Positions 14,507 through 23,029 of a stretch of DNA of 26,954 nucleotides are shown in pieces (position 1 is the stretch's first letter; every line of letters begins with the position of its first letter). The notes beneath the pieces are model-generated. The model made no database searches. It had not been told where the DNA came from and worked only from the letters and a program-made list of their open reading frames with translations. The stretch spans positions 1 to 26,954 of the IMG/VR virus record IMGVR_UViG_3300021960_000417; one strand, written 5' to 3'. Source of the stretch: a virus. Made by a program: the position numbers and the translations under genes.

Positions 14507-14662
14507 TTACCCAACAATAATGTTATACCATTGCTCACTCATTCCACCGATGATTTTATCTGCGGATTCTTTGTCGTCGGCATATCCTTCAGAGATCAGA
14601 TGCTCAACAACTTTTTCATAATGCCTAAACGCTTCTTGCGTCTCTCTAGGTGTTGGTTTCAT
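14507..14662 (-). CDS. Small conserved-type hypothetical protein, 51 aa
   Basis: The frame runs from ATG 14662 to TAA 14509-14507, with a second TAA directly after it. The product starts MKPTPRETQEAFRHYEKVVE and continues LISEGYADDKESADKIIGGMSEQW. It is a small helical acidic protein with a E-G-Y-A-D-(D/T)-x-x-x-A-x-x-I-I-x-x-M-S-x-x-W pattern that I recall from small cyanophage proteins of unknown function. It sits between the gp23 terminator and gp3, follows a CTAAATA motif by 18 nt, and its double stop overlaps the gp3 start, which suggests coupling. It is too short to be found by length alone, and its function is unknown. Confidence 0.75.
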   Translation of the reverse strand: MKPTPRETQEAFRHYEKVVEHLISEGYADDKESADKIIGGMSEQWYNIIVG

Positions 14663-14680
14663 CTCTAATACTTTTATTTC

Positions 14681-14687
14681 TATTTAG
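14681..14687 (-). promoter_or_regulatory. Late-promoter-like motif CTAAATA after the gp23 terminator
   Basis: CTAAATA lies 18 nt before ATG 14662 and directly after the T tract of the gp23 terminator, where transcription of the 51-aa/gp3/uvsY unit must restart. Confidence 0.5.
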
Positions 14688-14689
14688 AT

Positions 14690-14716
14690 AAAAAAAGAGG
14701 GGCATTCGCCCCTCTT
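14690..14716 (-). terminator. Intrinsic terminator after the major capsid gene
   Basis: On the minus strand AAGAGGGGC pairs perfectly with GCCCCTCTT (9 bp) around a 4-nt loop and is followed by an unbroken T7 tract. It lies 22 nt past the gp23 stop and is the strongest terminator in the window. Confidence 0.95.
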
Positions 14717-14738
14717 GATTAACTCTTGTGAGTATGGA

Positions 14739-16145
14739 TCACATGAGGTTTTGAACTTTAACGCGCTGGTAGTAGCGGTTGCTGTTAGCGGTAAGACCAG
14801 GTGAGGTGATCGCGGTTGTACCCTGTGAGAATGGGTTAGCAACGATACCATAACGGGTCTTAAAGCCAATCTTGGGCTGGAAGTTGTCCTGACCAACGGC
14901 ACGAACCATCTGAAGAGGAACGTATGGGCAGTAGAACAGACCAGCGTCATAAGGAGAAGAACCCTTATAACCAACAACGTAGTATTGATCAGCAGCAGAG
15001 TTTGCCGAATATGGGTCGATGTAAACTCTGTACTTACCGTTCAGAACACCTGCGAAGGTGTTACCGGTGTCGTCAACGTTGAGGTTAGCGTTCAGAGCAG
15101 GGGTGTAATCGAGTACGCCTGCCATGGTCAGAGCGGAGGCAACGTCTGCAGAGCAGAGGATCATGTTGCCCTTTCCTCTACGAGTTCTTTGTGCAATGCG
15201 GTTGGCATCGCGCTCGATTTGGAAGATCAGACCCTTGAACTTCTCAACGCTCCAACGTCCGTTGGAATCAACGTCGAGGTCGAAAGCACCAGCGGTAGCG
15301 GTGTTAACTTGTGCACCAGACTCAGCAACCTTGTAGATGGTTCTGATGACTTCACGGTTGATCTCAGCCAGGATCTCAGTTGAGAGAATGTTGGCGAGTT
15401 CCGCTTCAGCGTTCAGACCATGGATTGCCTTGAGGTCTTGTGCCAGTTCCAGTGAGTACTCAGCTTTCAGAGCACGTGACTTCGCTGTAACGGTGACTTT
15501 CTCGATCGAGAATGCCATTTCGTTGAAAGCATTGGAGGTTCCATCTCCGAGTGCTTCAGCGTCGTCGGTTCTCATACCCTGACCAACAGGATATGTGGTT
15601 GCTGTTTGTGAACCTTGTGGGTTCAGTGCAGCAGGGTTAGTTGCGTTGGAGAGTCCAGTGCCACCAGTAGTACCGAAACCAACCGAACCGCCAGTGAAAC
15701 CATCGGTGAGGTTACCACTGTTGTTCTGGGAGGAGAAGGAGGTGTCGGGCTCGTTGAAGAATGCCTCAGCGCCATTCTGATTAGCATAGCGTGAGCGCAT
15801 TGCGAAGATCAGTCCAGTAGGACCGTTCATTGGTTGAACGCCAGCGAGGTCATAAGCGACCAGGTTAGGCATTGAGCGTCTGATCAGTGAGATCAGAACG
15901 GGATCGAAACCAGCAACAGGTGAAGAAGCACTTGCAGAGAAACCTGCATTAGCACCTGAGTTGGTGTTCATTGTTGGAGCAGCTTCGTACAGGAATTCCT
16001 TTTCCTCACGGAGTGCTTTTTCTTGGTTCTCCAGGAGAACGGCAGTTACCATTCTACGGTGTGAATCTTTGATTGGATCAAGACCCTCGTAGTTAAGGAG
16101 TGGTGCCCACTTCTCCTGCAGGTACTCTTGATTGTACATCTGCAT
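14739..16145 (-). CDS. 23: Major capsid protein gp23
   Basis: gp23 builds the hexameric capsid lattice. The 468-aa protein aligns by eye with T4 gp23 throughout: YLQEKWAPLLNYEGL (residues 8-22), SMPNLVAYDLAGVQPMNGPT (about 88-107), AEYSLELAQDLKAIHGLNAE, GKYRVYIDPYS and FQPKIGFKTRYGIVANPF near the C-terminus. T4 gp23 is trimmed by gp21 at FLTE|A. Here FLYE|A at residues 51-55 is the equivalent site and would remove 54 residues. ATG 16145 is preceded by AGAGGT at 9 nt, which favours it over ATG 16139. It follows the scaffold gene and is closed by a strong terminator. No late-promoter octamer is visible directly upstream. Confidence 0.98.
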   Translation of the reverse strand: MQMYNQEYLQEKWAPLLNYEGLDPIKDSHRRMVTAVLLENQEKALREEKEFLYEAAPTMNTNSGANAGFSASASSPVAGFDPVLISLIRRSMPNLVAYDLAGVQPMNGPTGLIFAMRSRYANQNGAEAFFNEPDTSFSSQNNSGNLTDGFTGGSVGFGTTGGTGLSNATNPAALNPQGSQTATTYPVGQGMRTDDAEALGDGTSNAFNEMAFSIEKVTVTAKSRALKAEYSLELAQDLKAIHGLNAEAELANILSTEILAEINREVIRTIYKVAESGAQVNTATAGAFDLDVDSNGRWSVEKFKGLIFQIERDANRIAQRTRRGKGNMILCSADVASALTMAGVLDYTPALNANLNVDDTGNTFAGVLNGKYRVYIDPYSANSAADQYYVVGYKGSSPYDAGLFYCPYVPLQMVRAVGQDNFQPKIGFKTRYGIVANPFSQGTTAITSPGLTANSNRYYQRVKVQNLM

Positions 16146-16193
16146 TTGAATTTTACCTCTTTAAAAAAGTTAGTTTGAACTATAATCTAAAAA

Positions 16194-17261
16194 TCACTTT
16201 TGGGAGACTCTTCTCAGAGTATTCATGTAGGATTCCATCAGTGGTGAAGCAGAAGACTGCTCAACAACTTCGGTTCCTTCAGAAATGGTCTCAGTATGGT
16301 CTCTTTGAGCGCCGTTTGCTGGGAAATAAGAATTTCTCAGGGTAACGAGCTTCTCACGATAGTCTGCTTCACTTCCAAACTCAACATTTTCGGCAAGAGA
16401 AGCGAGTTTGTCCTTCTGAGAAAGTGCGAGACCCTCAGCGACCTCTGCAAAAATAACATCTGCAGTGGACTCAGCTAATCTACGATTAAGAGCAACGTTT
16501 CTTTCGATTTGCTCGTTGAGTTTTGACTCCATTTCATCTAGTTTATCTACCATGCTCTCAAGTACATCATATCTATCTTCAGGGATGGTTACATAATGAT
16601 CTTCAAAAAGACCCTTCATTCCTTGGAGGAATGATTCGGTCATTTCGGTCTTAAGACCTGCTTCAACTGCAAGTGCATTTTCTTGCAGCCATTCGTCGGC
16701 AACATACTCAAGGTAGGAATCGACTCTTTCGGTCAATCCTTCTCTGATTGCCTGGACTTCTTCTACGAGTGCTTGCTCGTATGCTACTTGGAGTTCTTCT
16801 TTGATTTCTCCAACTTTTGCCTTGATAGCAGTTTCGAAGATGGTACGTGCTTTCTCTTGGAATTCCTCAGAGAGATCCTCACCCTCAAGCAGTGCTTGAA
16901 CATCGTCTTCGATGCTATACTCAACAATCTCTTCAGCAGACTCTTCTTCGGTTACTTCTTCTTCAGAAACAACCTCATCAGTGGTCTCTTCTTCCTCTTC
17001 GCTGACAAGTTCCTGACCGTCTTCGATTTCATCTGAAACGGCTTCGGCAGATGCTGCCTTAGCATTGACGACATCCTTAACTTGCTTCAGAGTGGAAGCA
17101 GGATCTTTGAGTTTTGCTGAATCGTCATCTGGACGATAATTTTCGGGAGTAGGACCGCCGAGATCTTCAACTGGTACACCAGAAGAAGGCATTTTCTCAG
17201 CAGGTGCAGCCCCTTTGGTTACTACGTTTTCCATTTCTTGTAAATTGCTACCAACGGACAT
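16194..17261 (-). CDS. 22: Prohead scaffold core protein gp22
   Basis: The scaffold protein forms the prohead core around which gp23 assembles and is later degraded to peptides by gp21. The 355-aa product lies between protease and major capsid genes, as in T4. It has an N-terminal Pro-rich segment, a very acidic Glu/Val/Ser stretch (about residues 85-130), a long helical, coiled-coil-prone centre (130-285) and a conserved-type C-terminus PLMESYMNTLRRVSQK. It is longer than T4 gp22 (269 aa), mainly because of the acidic insert. TATAAATA lies 28 nt before ATG 17261; no clear Shine-Dalgarno is seen. Confidence 0.93.
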   Translation of the reverse strand: MSVGSNLQEMENVVTKGAAPAEKMPSSGVPVEDLGGPTPENYRPDDDSAKLKDPASTLKQVKDVVNAKAASAEAVSDEIEDGQELVSEEEEETTDEVVSEEEVTEEESAEEIVEYSIEDDVQALLEGEDLSEEFQEKARTIFETAIKAKVGEIKEELQVAYEQALVEEVQAIREGLTERVDSYLEYVADEWLQENALAVEAGLKTEMTESFLQGMKGLFEDHYVTIPEDRYDVLESMVDKLDEMESKLNEQIERNVALNRRLAESTADVIFAEVAEGLALSQKDKLASLAENVEFGSEADYREKLVTLRNSYFPANGAQRDHTETISEGTEVVEQSSASPLMESYMNTLRRVSQK

Positions 17262-17288
17262 TTTTGATTAGATGTTTTAATCTATATT

Positions 17289-17296
17289 TATTTATA
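17289..17296 (-). promoter_or_regulatory. Late promoter TATAAATA before gp22-gp23
   Basis: An exact match to the T4 late-promoter consensus, 27 nt before the gp22 ATG in a short AT-rich gap. It probably drives scaffold and, in the absence of a clear promoter of its own, the major capsid gene. Confidence 0.75.
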
Positions 17297-17298
17297 AA

Positions 17299-17949
17299 TT
17301 AAAGATTTGACAGAAAATCATTGAAAAGATTGAGCTTATGCTCCTCAAGTCTTCTCTGATCAACTAAGGTATTTATTCTTCTTTTAGTTTGTTCTGCGAG
17401 TTTTTCACGAAGGATTCCACCTTCCCAAACCCACTCTTTTCCTTCCATGATTCCATTGACAAAAGCGTCAGGAGCGGAAGGATCGGCAACGATATCAGCA
17501 GCAGTTGCTAACTGGAAATCTTCACCGACAATTTTATGACCTTCATTGGTCATACGGAGTGAACCAACACCACGAGAGGAAACGCCGAGACAAACGCCTT
17601 CATCAAGAAGAGAAGATGCAATCTTACCCATGGGGGTAGAAAGAATCTGTGCCTTACCTTTGAAATTATTTCCCTCTTGAACGAGAGAAGTGATTTTGTG
17701 AGAGACACGATCAAGGTTGACGGTAGGACCATCGGGGTGACCGAGTTCTCCAAGAGCACGACCCTTAGCAACAAAATTTTCGCAGTAACGTCCTACTTCA
17801 CGGGAAAGAGTGTCAATGGGATACATTCTCCCATTGCGGTTCTTGATTTCACCCTGAAGAAATACACCTTCGATGTACAACTTCTTATTGGCACCTTTGC
17901 CTTCGGTGATAATCTTTACGTTTGTTACTTCTTCTGTGATAAGTTTCAT
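17299..17949 (-). CDS. 21: Prohead core protease gp21
   Basis: gp21 is the serine protease that matures the prohead by cutting gp22, gp23 and internal proteins at (L/I)-x-E sites. The 216-aa length matches T4 gp21 (212 aa). Catalytic elements are visible: His71 in GELGHPDG (67-74) and the serine in LGVSSRG (Ser124 or Ser125). The sequence NRNGRMYP (about 38-44), typical of the family, is also present. The start ATG 17949 is 4 nt after the 89-aa gene stop, without an obvious Shine-Dalgarno, suggesting reinitiation from the upstream gene. Confidence 0.96.
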   Translation of the reverse strand: MKLITEEVTNVKIITEGKGANKKLYIEGVFLQGEIKNRNGRMYPIDTLSREVGRYCENFVAKGRALGELGHPDGPTVNLDRVSHKITSLVQEGNNFKGKAQILSTPMGKIASSLLDEGVCLGVSSRGVGSLRMTNEGHKIVGEDFQLATAADIVADPSAPDAFVNGIMEGKEWVWEGGILREKLAEQTKRRINTLVDQRRLEEHKLNLFNDFLSNL

Positions 17950-17953
17950 TTGT

Positions 17954-18223
17954 TTATGCGGTAAATCCTACTTTTGCACCAACAACACCATCTGCATTTG
18001 CAAATACTGTGTATGCTGCATTCTTTTCTAAGTATTCTGTAGTGGAACCCAACATAGTAAATGTTCCAACTCCAGTTCCGCCAGCAGTTTCTTGAACTGT
18101 AATTACTCTGGCATTTGCAGTTGTGTTTACCAATCTAACTACTGTAGCTTCAGAAAAACTGACGCCAACACCAGCAGTTGTTGGTACATTTACCTCATTT
18201 CCCTTAATTAAGGTTCTTGCCAT
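17954..18223 (-). CDS. Small virion-region protein, 89 aa, unknown function
   Basis: The protein starts MARTLIKGNEVNVPTTAGVG and is rich in Val, Thr, Ala and Gly with alternating hydrophobic residues (TVVRLVNTTANARVITVQET). This predicts an all-beta, possibly Ig-like or jelly-roll, single domain. Small beta proteins of this type occur between portal and protease genes in T4-like cyanophages. A head-associated role is plausible from position only. ATG 18223 overlaps the stop of the 57-aa core-type gene as TAATG. No signal sequence or membrane helix is present. Confidence 0.75.
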   Translation of the reverse strand: MARTLIKGNEVNVPTTAGVGVSFSEATVVRLVNTTANARVITVQETAGGTGVGTFTMLGSTTEYLEKNAAYTVFANADGVVGAKVGFTA

Positions 18224-18396
18224 TATTCTTGATCCTCTTGTGATTCTTGATCCTCCATGTTAAAGAGGGATGCGGAGACTATAGGTCTACCAGCTTCAAC
18301 TCTTTCTGCTGCTTTTGCATAAAGATGACTTTTGATAGCATCCGATACATCAGAAGCAGAAGAATCCGTCGCAATCAAATCGATAATATTTTCCAT
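18223..18396 (-). CDS. Small prohead core-type protein, 57 aa (gp67/gp68 position)
   Basis: An open frame from ATG 18396 to TAA 18225-18223 encodes MENIIDLIATDSSASDVSDA, then a helix with KSHLYAKAAERVEAGRPIVS, and an acidic Glu/Gln/Asp end. In T4 this slot between portal and protease holds gp67 and gp68, small acidic prohead core proteins, and cyanophage genomes carry short proteins with the same N-terminal pattern here. The assignment rests on position, size and this pattern. An exact TATAAATA lies 22 nt before the start. Its stop overlaps the 89-aa gene start (TAATG). It is shorter than either T4 protein. Confidence 0.72.
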   Translation of the reverse strand: MENIIDLIATDSSASDVSDAIKSHLYAKAAERVEAGRPIVSASLFNMEDQESQEDQE

Positions 18397-18418
18397 GAAA
18401 ATAATGTGGTATATCTTT

Positions 18419-18426
18419 TATTTATA
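18419..18426 (-). promoter_or_regulatory. Late promoter TATAAATA before core and protease genes
   Basis: An exact T4 late consensus lies 22 nt before ATG 18396. The portal gene's TAA stop (18424-18422) lies inside the octamer, so promoter and stop codon share bases. Confidence 0.7.
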
Positions 18427-20155
18427 TCTCAGCCTTTTTGGTGTCCTTTTGTAGTTGAGCGTCTGTTGCTGCTGCTTGTGCTTCTAAGTCAGGTTCTGCT
18501 GGAATTTCTCCCATACCCATTACATCCTGTCCCATGCCATCCATACCACCACCCATTTCTTCAGGTGGTGCCTCTTGTGGTAACGGTTCTCCAGTTATTG
18601 GATCTTGACCGTTTGGATCTGGAATAATTCCCTTTTCAATCTCATCATCAATTTGTGAATCAATTTCAAGAATTTCAGAATCAGTCTGACGCAGAACTCT
18701 CTTGCGTACATATTCTGTTGAATAGAACTTACCGATATAAGGTTCGATTGTTGCCAAAAGACCTAAACGGTTTTGTGTAAGTTCTGCTTCTTTGAGTTCT
18801 GCAAATTGATTATCATACAAGAAGTCATATTGGATATGATCCTTCATCGTTTCCCAATCTTCAGGACTTACGATGTTCTTGAGAATCAATTGCGTTCTCA
18901 ACATGTCATTGAACATCTGAGCAAAACGCTTTCTCAAACGACCAACAAACTTAGCAAACTTAAGTTCGTCTCTCAGAATCTCAGAAGAACGACCAAGATT
19001 GAAACCACCATCAGCAGCAATTCTTGACTCGGGAACTCCAAGTGCTCTGTAGAGTTTCTTTTGGAAATATTCAATATCAGCAAGTTCGCCTAAGTTTTGT
19101 CCACCAGGAAGTGTGGTGATCTCAGTTCCCCTACCACCTTCACGGCGAGGTAACCAAAAATCTTCCATCATTGACATGAACTTACGATCATCACGAACTT
19201 CGCCCGTGTTTGCATCATATGCCAATTTATTTCTATAGCGAGACATAACCTCTTTGAGGTATTGCTCTGCCTTTACTTTTGGAAGATTGCCAACGTCAAT
19301 ATAGAAAATTCTTCTTTCTGGTGCTCTTGACAAACGATAGATGACCAAGGAATCTTCAATCATTCTCAGTTGATTGAGTGCCTTGATCGCCTTGTGCATG
19401 TAAGATAGAACAGTGCCTTTATTTCTATCTACAAGACCTGAACTGCAATAAGTAACAGAATCTTTTGCAATCTTTACGCCTTCGGACTTTTTACCACCAG
19501 CACCAGAGAACATTCCACTTGGATAGTTTGGTTTTGGTGTGTATAAGAAATACTCCTCTATTTCTGGTTCGATTATTTTTTCGTTACCACCACCAGTTGG
19601 ACCAAGACCACCAGTTCTGATTGCTAAACCTCTTGCATCAGTTTTCTTTTCTTGACGAATATATCTCATCCTCATTGGATCAATATATCTCAGATCCTGA
19701 ATACCTGCCTGAGGATTTTTTACATCGATAACTTTGAGGTAAAATACTCTTCCGTCAACATACCAGTTTCTAAAAATTTCATGGCACTTTCTATCGAAGT
19801 CCATGATTTCTTTGAGATATTTAAATTCTTCTCTAATTGTTTTTTTCAGTTTGTCGCTAGCGTTGAGATTTGATAATTCGATCTCTACTGGAGAATCATA
19901 CAAATCGCTAACAATTGCTTCATTTACAACATCTTCAATCGCACCATCACATTCTGGGTGAAGTGCCATTTCACGATATCTTTTAATTAAATCATGTTCT
20001 GTGCGATAAACACCTTCGATGTCAAGATAATGACCATAAAAACCACTTGCAATATAATTATCAACCCCGTCCTCATTGGTTTGAGGAACGGGGGAAATAA
20101 CTGAAGGTGGCTTTCTTTGGCTATCGTCAATTGAAAAACCAAAAAGTCTTGCCAT
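18422..20155 (-). CDS. 20: Portal protein gp20
   Basis: gp20 forms the dodecameric portal at the head vertex, nucleates prohead assembly and is the channel for gp17-driven packaging. The 577-aa protein (T4: 524 aa) matches cyanophage gp20: MARLFGFSIDD start, RYREMALHPECDGAIEDVVN (about residues 60-79), the RYIDPMRMRYIR strand region (about 178-189), LSRAPERRIFYIDVGNLPK (about 284-302) and GTEITTLPGGQNLGELADIE (about 363-382). The C-terminal 70 residues are Pro/Gly/Met/Gln-rich and probably disordered. CTAAATA lies 29 nt upstream of ATG 20155. Confidence 0.97.
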   Translation of the reverse strand: MARLFGFSIDDSQRKPPSVISPVPQTNEDGVDNYIASGFYGHYLDIEGVYRTEHDLIKRYREMALHPECDGAIEDVVNEAIVSDLYDSPVEIELSNLNASDKLKKTIREEFKYLKEIMDFDRKCHEIFRNWYVDGRVFYLKVIDVKNPQAGIQDLRYIDPMRMRYIRQEKKTDARGLAIRTGGLGPTGGGNEKIIEPEIEEYFLYTPKPNYPSGMFSGAGGKKSEGVKIAKDSVTYCSSGLVDRNKGTVLSYMHKAIKALNQLRMIEDSLVIYRLSRAPERRIFYIDVGNLPKVKAEQYLKEVMSRYRNKLAYDANTGEVRDDRKFMSMMEDFWLPRREGGRGTEITTLPGGQNLGELADIEYFQKKLYRALGVPESRIAADGGFNLGRSSEILRDELKFAKFVGRLRKRFAQMFNDMLRTQLILKNIVSPEDWETMKDHIQYDFLYDNQFAELKEAELTQNRLGLLATIEPYIGKFYSTEYVRKRVLRQTDSEILEIDSQIDDEIEKGIIPDPNGQDPITGEPLPQEAPPEEMGGGMDGMGQDVMGMGEIPAEPDLEAQAAATDAQLQKDTKKAEI

Positions 20156-20184
20156 AGTATAAACTTGTTTTATTCGTTATGAAC

Positions 20185-20191
20185 TATTTAG
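20185..20191 (-). promoter_or_regulatory. Late-promoter-like motif CTAAATA before gp20
   Basis: CTAAATA lies 29 nt before the portal ATG. Its TAA is the stop codon of the tail tube gene. Confidence 0.5.
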
Positions 20192-20784
20192 TTAATGTCT
20201 TCACCGCCTGCATTTGCAGCATTACCTCTTACTGCTTCCCACCACTGAACTTGAAGTTCAACAGTGAACTCTTGAATACCTTGTGCATCATATGAAAGTT
20301 CAATAGGTGCTACCTGAGTTGGGAAAACATCATAGAAGTGATACTTTCTGAGAGTTTCTCCACTACGATCAAGTTGATAAACATAAGCATCAGCTTGATA
20401 GAGTGCTGGGTCAGTAATACCTGTGTTATCCGAAACTTTGTTAATCGTGTTCATCCACTTTTCAAAAGCGGAACGAATTGCAAAGTCGGTGTCGTTGATA
20501 ACTGTGATTGTCCAGGTATCAAAGGTTCTGTCTCCAGCAATCTTGAGAGTTCTTCCTCTGAAAGGAACTTCAATTGGAGCGACGTTTGATGCGGGCAGGT
20601 TTGCTGCCTTTACCAAAAATCTTGCCTTTTGAAGAATGTCATTCAGACCTTCAACACTAACTGCACCAGGGAATGAAAGCTCGACTTCGAACAGGTTAGA
20701 GCGAGCACCACCACCAGCAAGCTTGCTCTTGAAGTCAGTAATCTTTCTTAGTGGGGGTGGATTAAGTTGGTTTCTAGTTGCCAT
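20188..20784 (-). CDS. 19: Tail tube protein gp19
   Basis: gp19 stacks in hexameric rings to form the tube through which DNA passes. The 198-aa protein (T4: 163 aa) contains ARSNLFEVELSFPG (residues 27-40), the FLVKAANLPASNVAPIEVPFRG segment typical of myovirus tubes (about 56-77), TFDTWTITVINDTDF (about 88-102) and a C-terminal FTVELQVQWW strand. It follows the tail sheath gene, as in T4. ATG 20784 is preceded by AGAGGT at 8 nt. A GC-rich Gly/Ala loop (GGGARS, residues 24-29) and a longer C-terminus account for the extra length. Confidence 0.96.
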   Translation of the reverse strand: MATRNQLNPPPLRKITDFKSKLAGGGARSNLFEVELSFPGAVSVEGLNDILQKARFLVKAANLPASNVAPIEVPFRGRTLKIAGDRTFDTWTITVINDTDFAIRSAFEKWMNTINKVSDNTGITDPALYQADAYVYQLDRSGETLRKYHFYDVFPTQVAPIELSYDAQGIQEFTVELQVQWWEAVRGNAANAGGEDIN

Positions 20785-20813
20785 TGTTTGTTACCTCTAA
20801 GTTTGATTAATAA

Positions 20814-22994
20814 TTAAACGTTACCAATTACTTCTTCAAAAGAAACACCAGTTCTGGTGGCAACGAAGGTCAGACCAATAAAATTGATCGATCTCGCTGG
20901 TTTGATAAAGATGTCGGCAATGAACTCATTGTTATCAATCACTGCGGCAGTGTTGTTGGTTTCATCACAAATTACAACATAATCAAAAATACCTCTCTTG
21001 GATTGAACATCGCGGAGGAATGGTTCGACGATATTTACAAAGTTGGTTCTTGTGATCTCATCGTTGAACTCAAACAGTTGATCCTTAGCAGCAGCAGAAA
21101 TTGCATCTTCAAGGTAGATGAACAGGCGACGAACGTTAATTCTGTCGAATGCTGATGCCTTAGCAAATCCAGTCTTATCACCGAAGAGGATGATTCCATC
21201 TCCAGGCGAGAAGATAACAGGGTTGATTCTGCTGGAATACAACTTATCTCTTTGAACCTTGCTTGGGTTGTATGCAAGTTTGACTGCATTGAGGATAGTT
21301 CCTCTTGCAGTTCCAGCAGGTGAGAACCATGGGAACTGGTTAATGTCATTTCTTGCACATGTTCCAGCAATGTCACCGTTCAGTGGAACATAACGGAAGG
21401 TGTCACTGAATCTATCATACATGTACTTATAACCGCTATCAAACACCGCATAGGTTGATGAGGTTATAGGTGCGTAGAACGAAAGGACGTTATCGGTGAT
21501 TTGAGAATCATCGTAGACGGTTACCGTTCCAACAGTTCCATCGGAGAGGAAAGATCCTCTATTTGGTGAAATGAATGCAACAGCATCCTTTCTCAGTTCG
21601 GCAACAGAGATCAGTTTGTTTGCAAGTGCCTGTGCTTGTGACTGAGTATAATTTCCCGATCCCATCAGGAGGAAATCAACCTCATATTGCTCACTGTTTT
21701 CAAACAGAGCGTATCCACTAGAGATTTTACCGAGTGTTGAACTCAGTGCTCCAGAAGATGTGAGATCGGTTCCGTCATCATAGTTCTTACCTCCACCTAA
21801 ATTGTAGGTGTTTGATCCAGAAGCACCAAAGATAATTCCTTCAGCATTCTGATCCCATCCTTGATCCGACTGGAGTGTGAAGCTTGCACTGAAACCAGTT
21901 GTAGTGATTCCTGCAGGTTGTGATCCTCCAAATACATAATCGGATGTATTGAAAAGATACTTTCTCCAGTATGCGGTGCTTCCGAGTGAGAACTCAGCAT
22001 CCTTCGCCTTAGACAGACTTACGTGCTTCTCTAAGATCGTTCCAGCATTTCCTGTTACTTCACCTTTTCCATCAATAACAAGAACGTGGATTTCGTCAAA
22101 TCTAGAATTTCTATCAGCAGCATACTGTGAAGTTCCTGGTCTATCAACAATAGTATTCCAGGAGATCGTCGAACCAACACTAGTGAGTGTTAAAGTCTGC
22201 TGATCGAACCAGTCTTGACGTGAAGTGAATGTGGTTGAACCAAGGGCAGTTGTGCTTCCGTCGAGTGGGTGGAAGAACAGTGAACCTGAAGCGTCAAATC
22301 TGTAAATACCTGAGGATTGGTAATCTACCGATGTTTCTGTTCCAGCAGATGAAACGTGCGAAAGAACTTTGACAGAAACATTGCCACTGCTCAGTTCTTC
22401 TGTTACAACACCTTTCAGGTAACCGTCCAGAGTGCTGGTTGAACCAGAACCTGGAAGTGTTGCTGAGAAGGACTGGGTAACACCCATGCCTGCTCTTACT
22501 GAGGTGATACCAGATGCTGTTGACGTTGAGATACCACCGAGGATTTGGTCTGCCAATCCATCGATCGTGGCAACTCTAATTCCATTTGCCCAAGAACCTG
22601 GGTTTCTTGCTGCAAAAGTTACATCGGTAATTGTGTTATTATCGTATCCCAGTTGCTCATAATGCTCTTCACTCTTAACCTTAATGCTGCTTGCCGCACC
22701 AACGAAAGCGTTGGTTAACTGGTCGTCATCTGCTCTTACAACTTGCAGATTTCCGCCGTATGCAAGGTATGATGAAGCAACGAGCCAATGCTCATAGTGC
22801 TTATCTGTTTCATATGGTTCACCAAAGGTCTTCAGGAGGTCTGACTCACTTTCGACTAAAACTGGTGAATCAACGGGACCCTGAACGAAAGGTGCTACTA
22901 TTGCACCAACAGCAGCTGACGTTGCATCAACTCTGCCGACAGTTAGATCAACTTCTCTAACTACAATTCCAGGAGATGCTAAATTGAGTGGCAT
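20814..22994 (-). CDS. 18: Tail sheath protein gp18
   Basis: gp18 is the contractile sheath subunit. The start MPLNLASPGIVVREVDLTVG and the PFVQGPVDSPVLVES segment (about residues 35-49) are typical of sheath N-termini. The C-terminal domain (about 560-715: AYNPSKVQRDKLYSSRINPV, DRINVRRLFIYLEDAI, FEFNDEITRTNFVNIVEPFL, ARTGVSFEEVIG) is the conserved core that binds the tube. At 726 aa it is longer than T4 gp18 (659 aa), with Ser/Gly/Thr-rich middle domains that would be exposed on the sheath surface. AGGAG lies 9 nt before ATG 22994, and CTAAATA lies 35 nt upstream. Confidence 0.97.
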   Translation of the reverse strand: MPLNLASPGIVVREVDLTVGRVDATSAAVGAIVAPFVQGPVDSPVLVESESDLLKTFGEPYETDKHYEHWLVASSYLAYGGNLQVVRADDDQLTNAFVGAASSIKVKSEEHYEQLGYDNNTITDVTFAARNPGSWANGIRVATIDGLADQILGGISTSTASGITSVRAGMGVTQSFSATLPGSGSTSTLDGYLKGVVTEELSSGNVSVKVLSHVSSAGTETSVDYQSSGIYRFDASGSLFFHPLDGSTTALGSTTFTSRQDWFDQQTLTLTSVGSTISWNTIVDRPGTSQYAADRNSRFDEIHVLVIDGKGEVTGNAGTILEKHVSLSKAKDAEFSLGSTAYWRKYLFNTSDYVFGGSQPAGITTTGFSASFTLQSDQGWDQNAEGIIFGASGSNTYNLGGGKNYDDGTDLTSSGALSSTLGKISSGYALFENSEQYEVDFLLMGSGNYTQSQAQALANKLISVAELRKDAVAFISPNRGSFLSDGTVGTVTVYDDSQITDNVLSFYAPITSSTYAVFDSGYKYMYDRFSDTFRYVPLNGDIAGTCARNDINQFPWFSPAGTARGTILNAVKLAYNPSKVQRDKLYSSRINPVIFSPGDGIILFGDKTGFAKASAFDRINVRRLFIYLEDAISAAAKDQLFEFNDEITRTNFVNIVEPFLRDVQSKRGIFDYVVICDETNNTAAVIDNNEFIADIFIKPARSINFIGLTFVATRTGVSFEEVIGNV

Positions 22995-23029
22995 CTTTCT
23001 GTTCTCCTATTCCAGAATATTTCTGAAAT

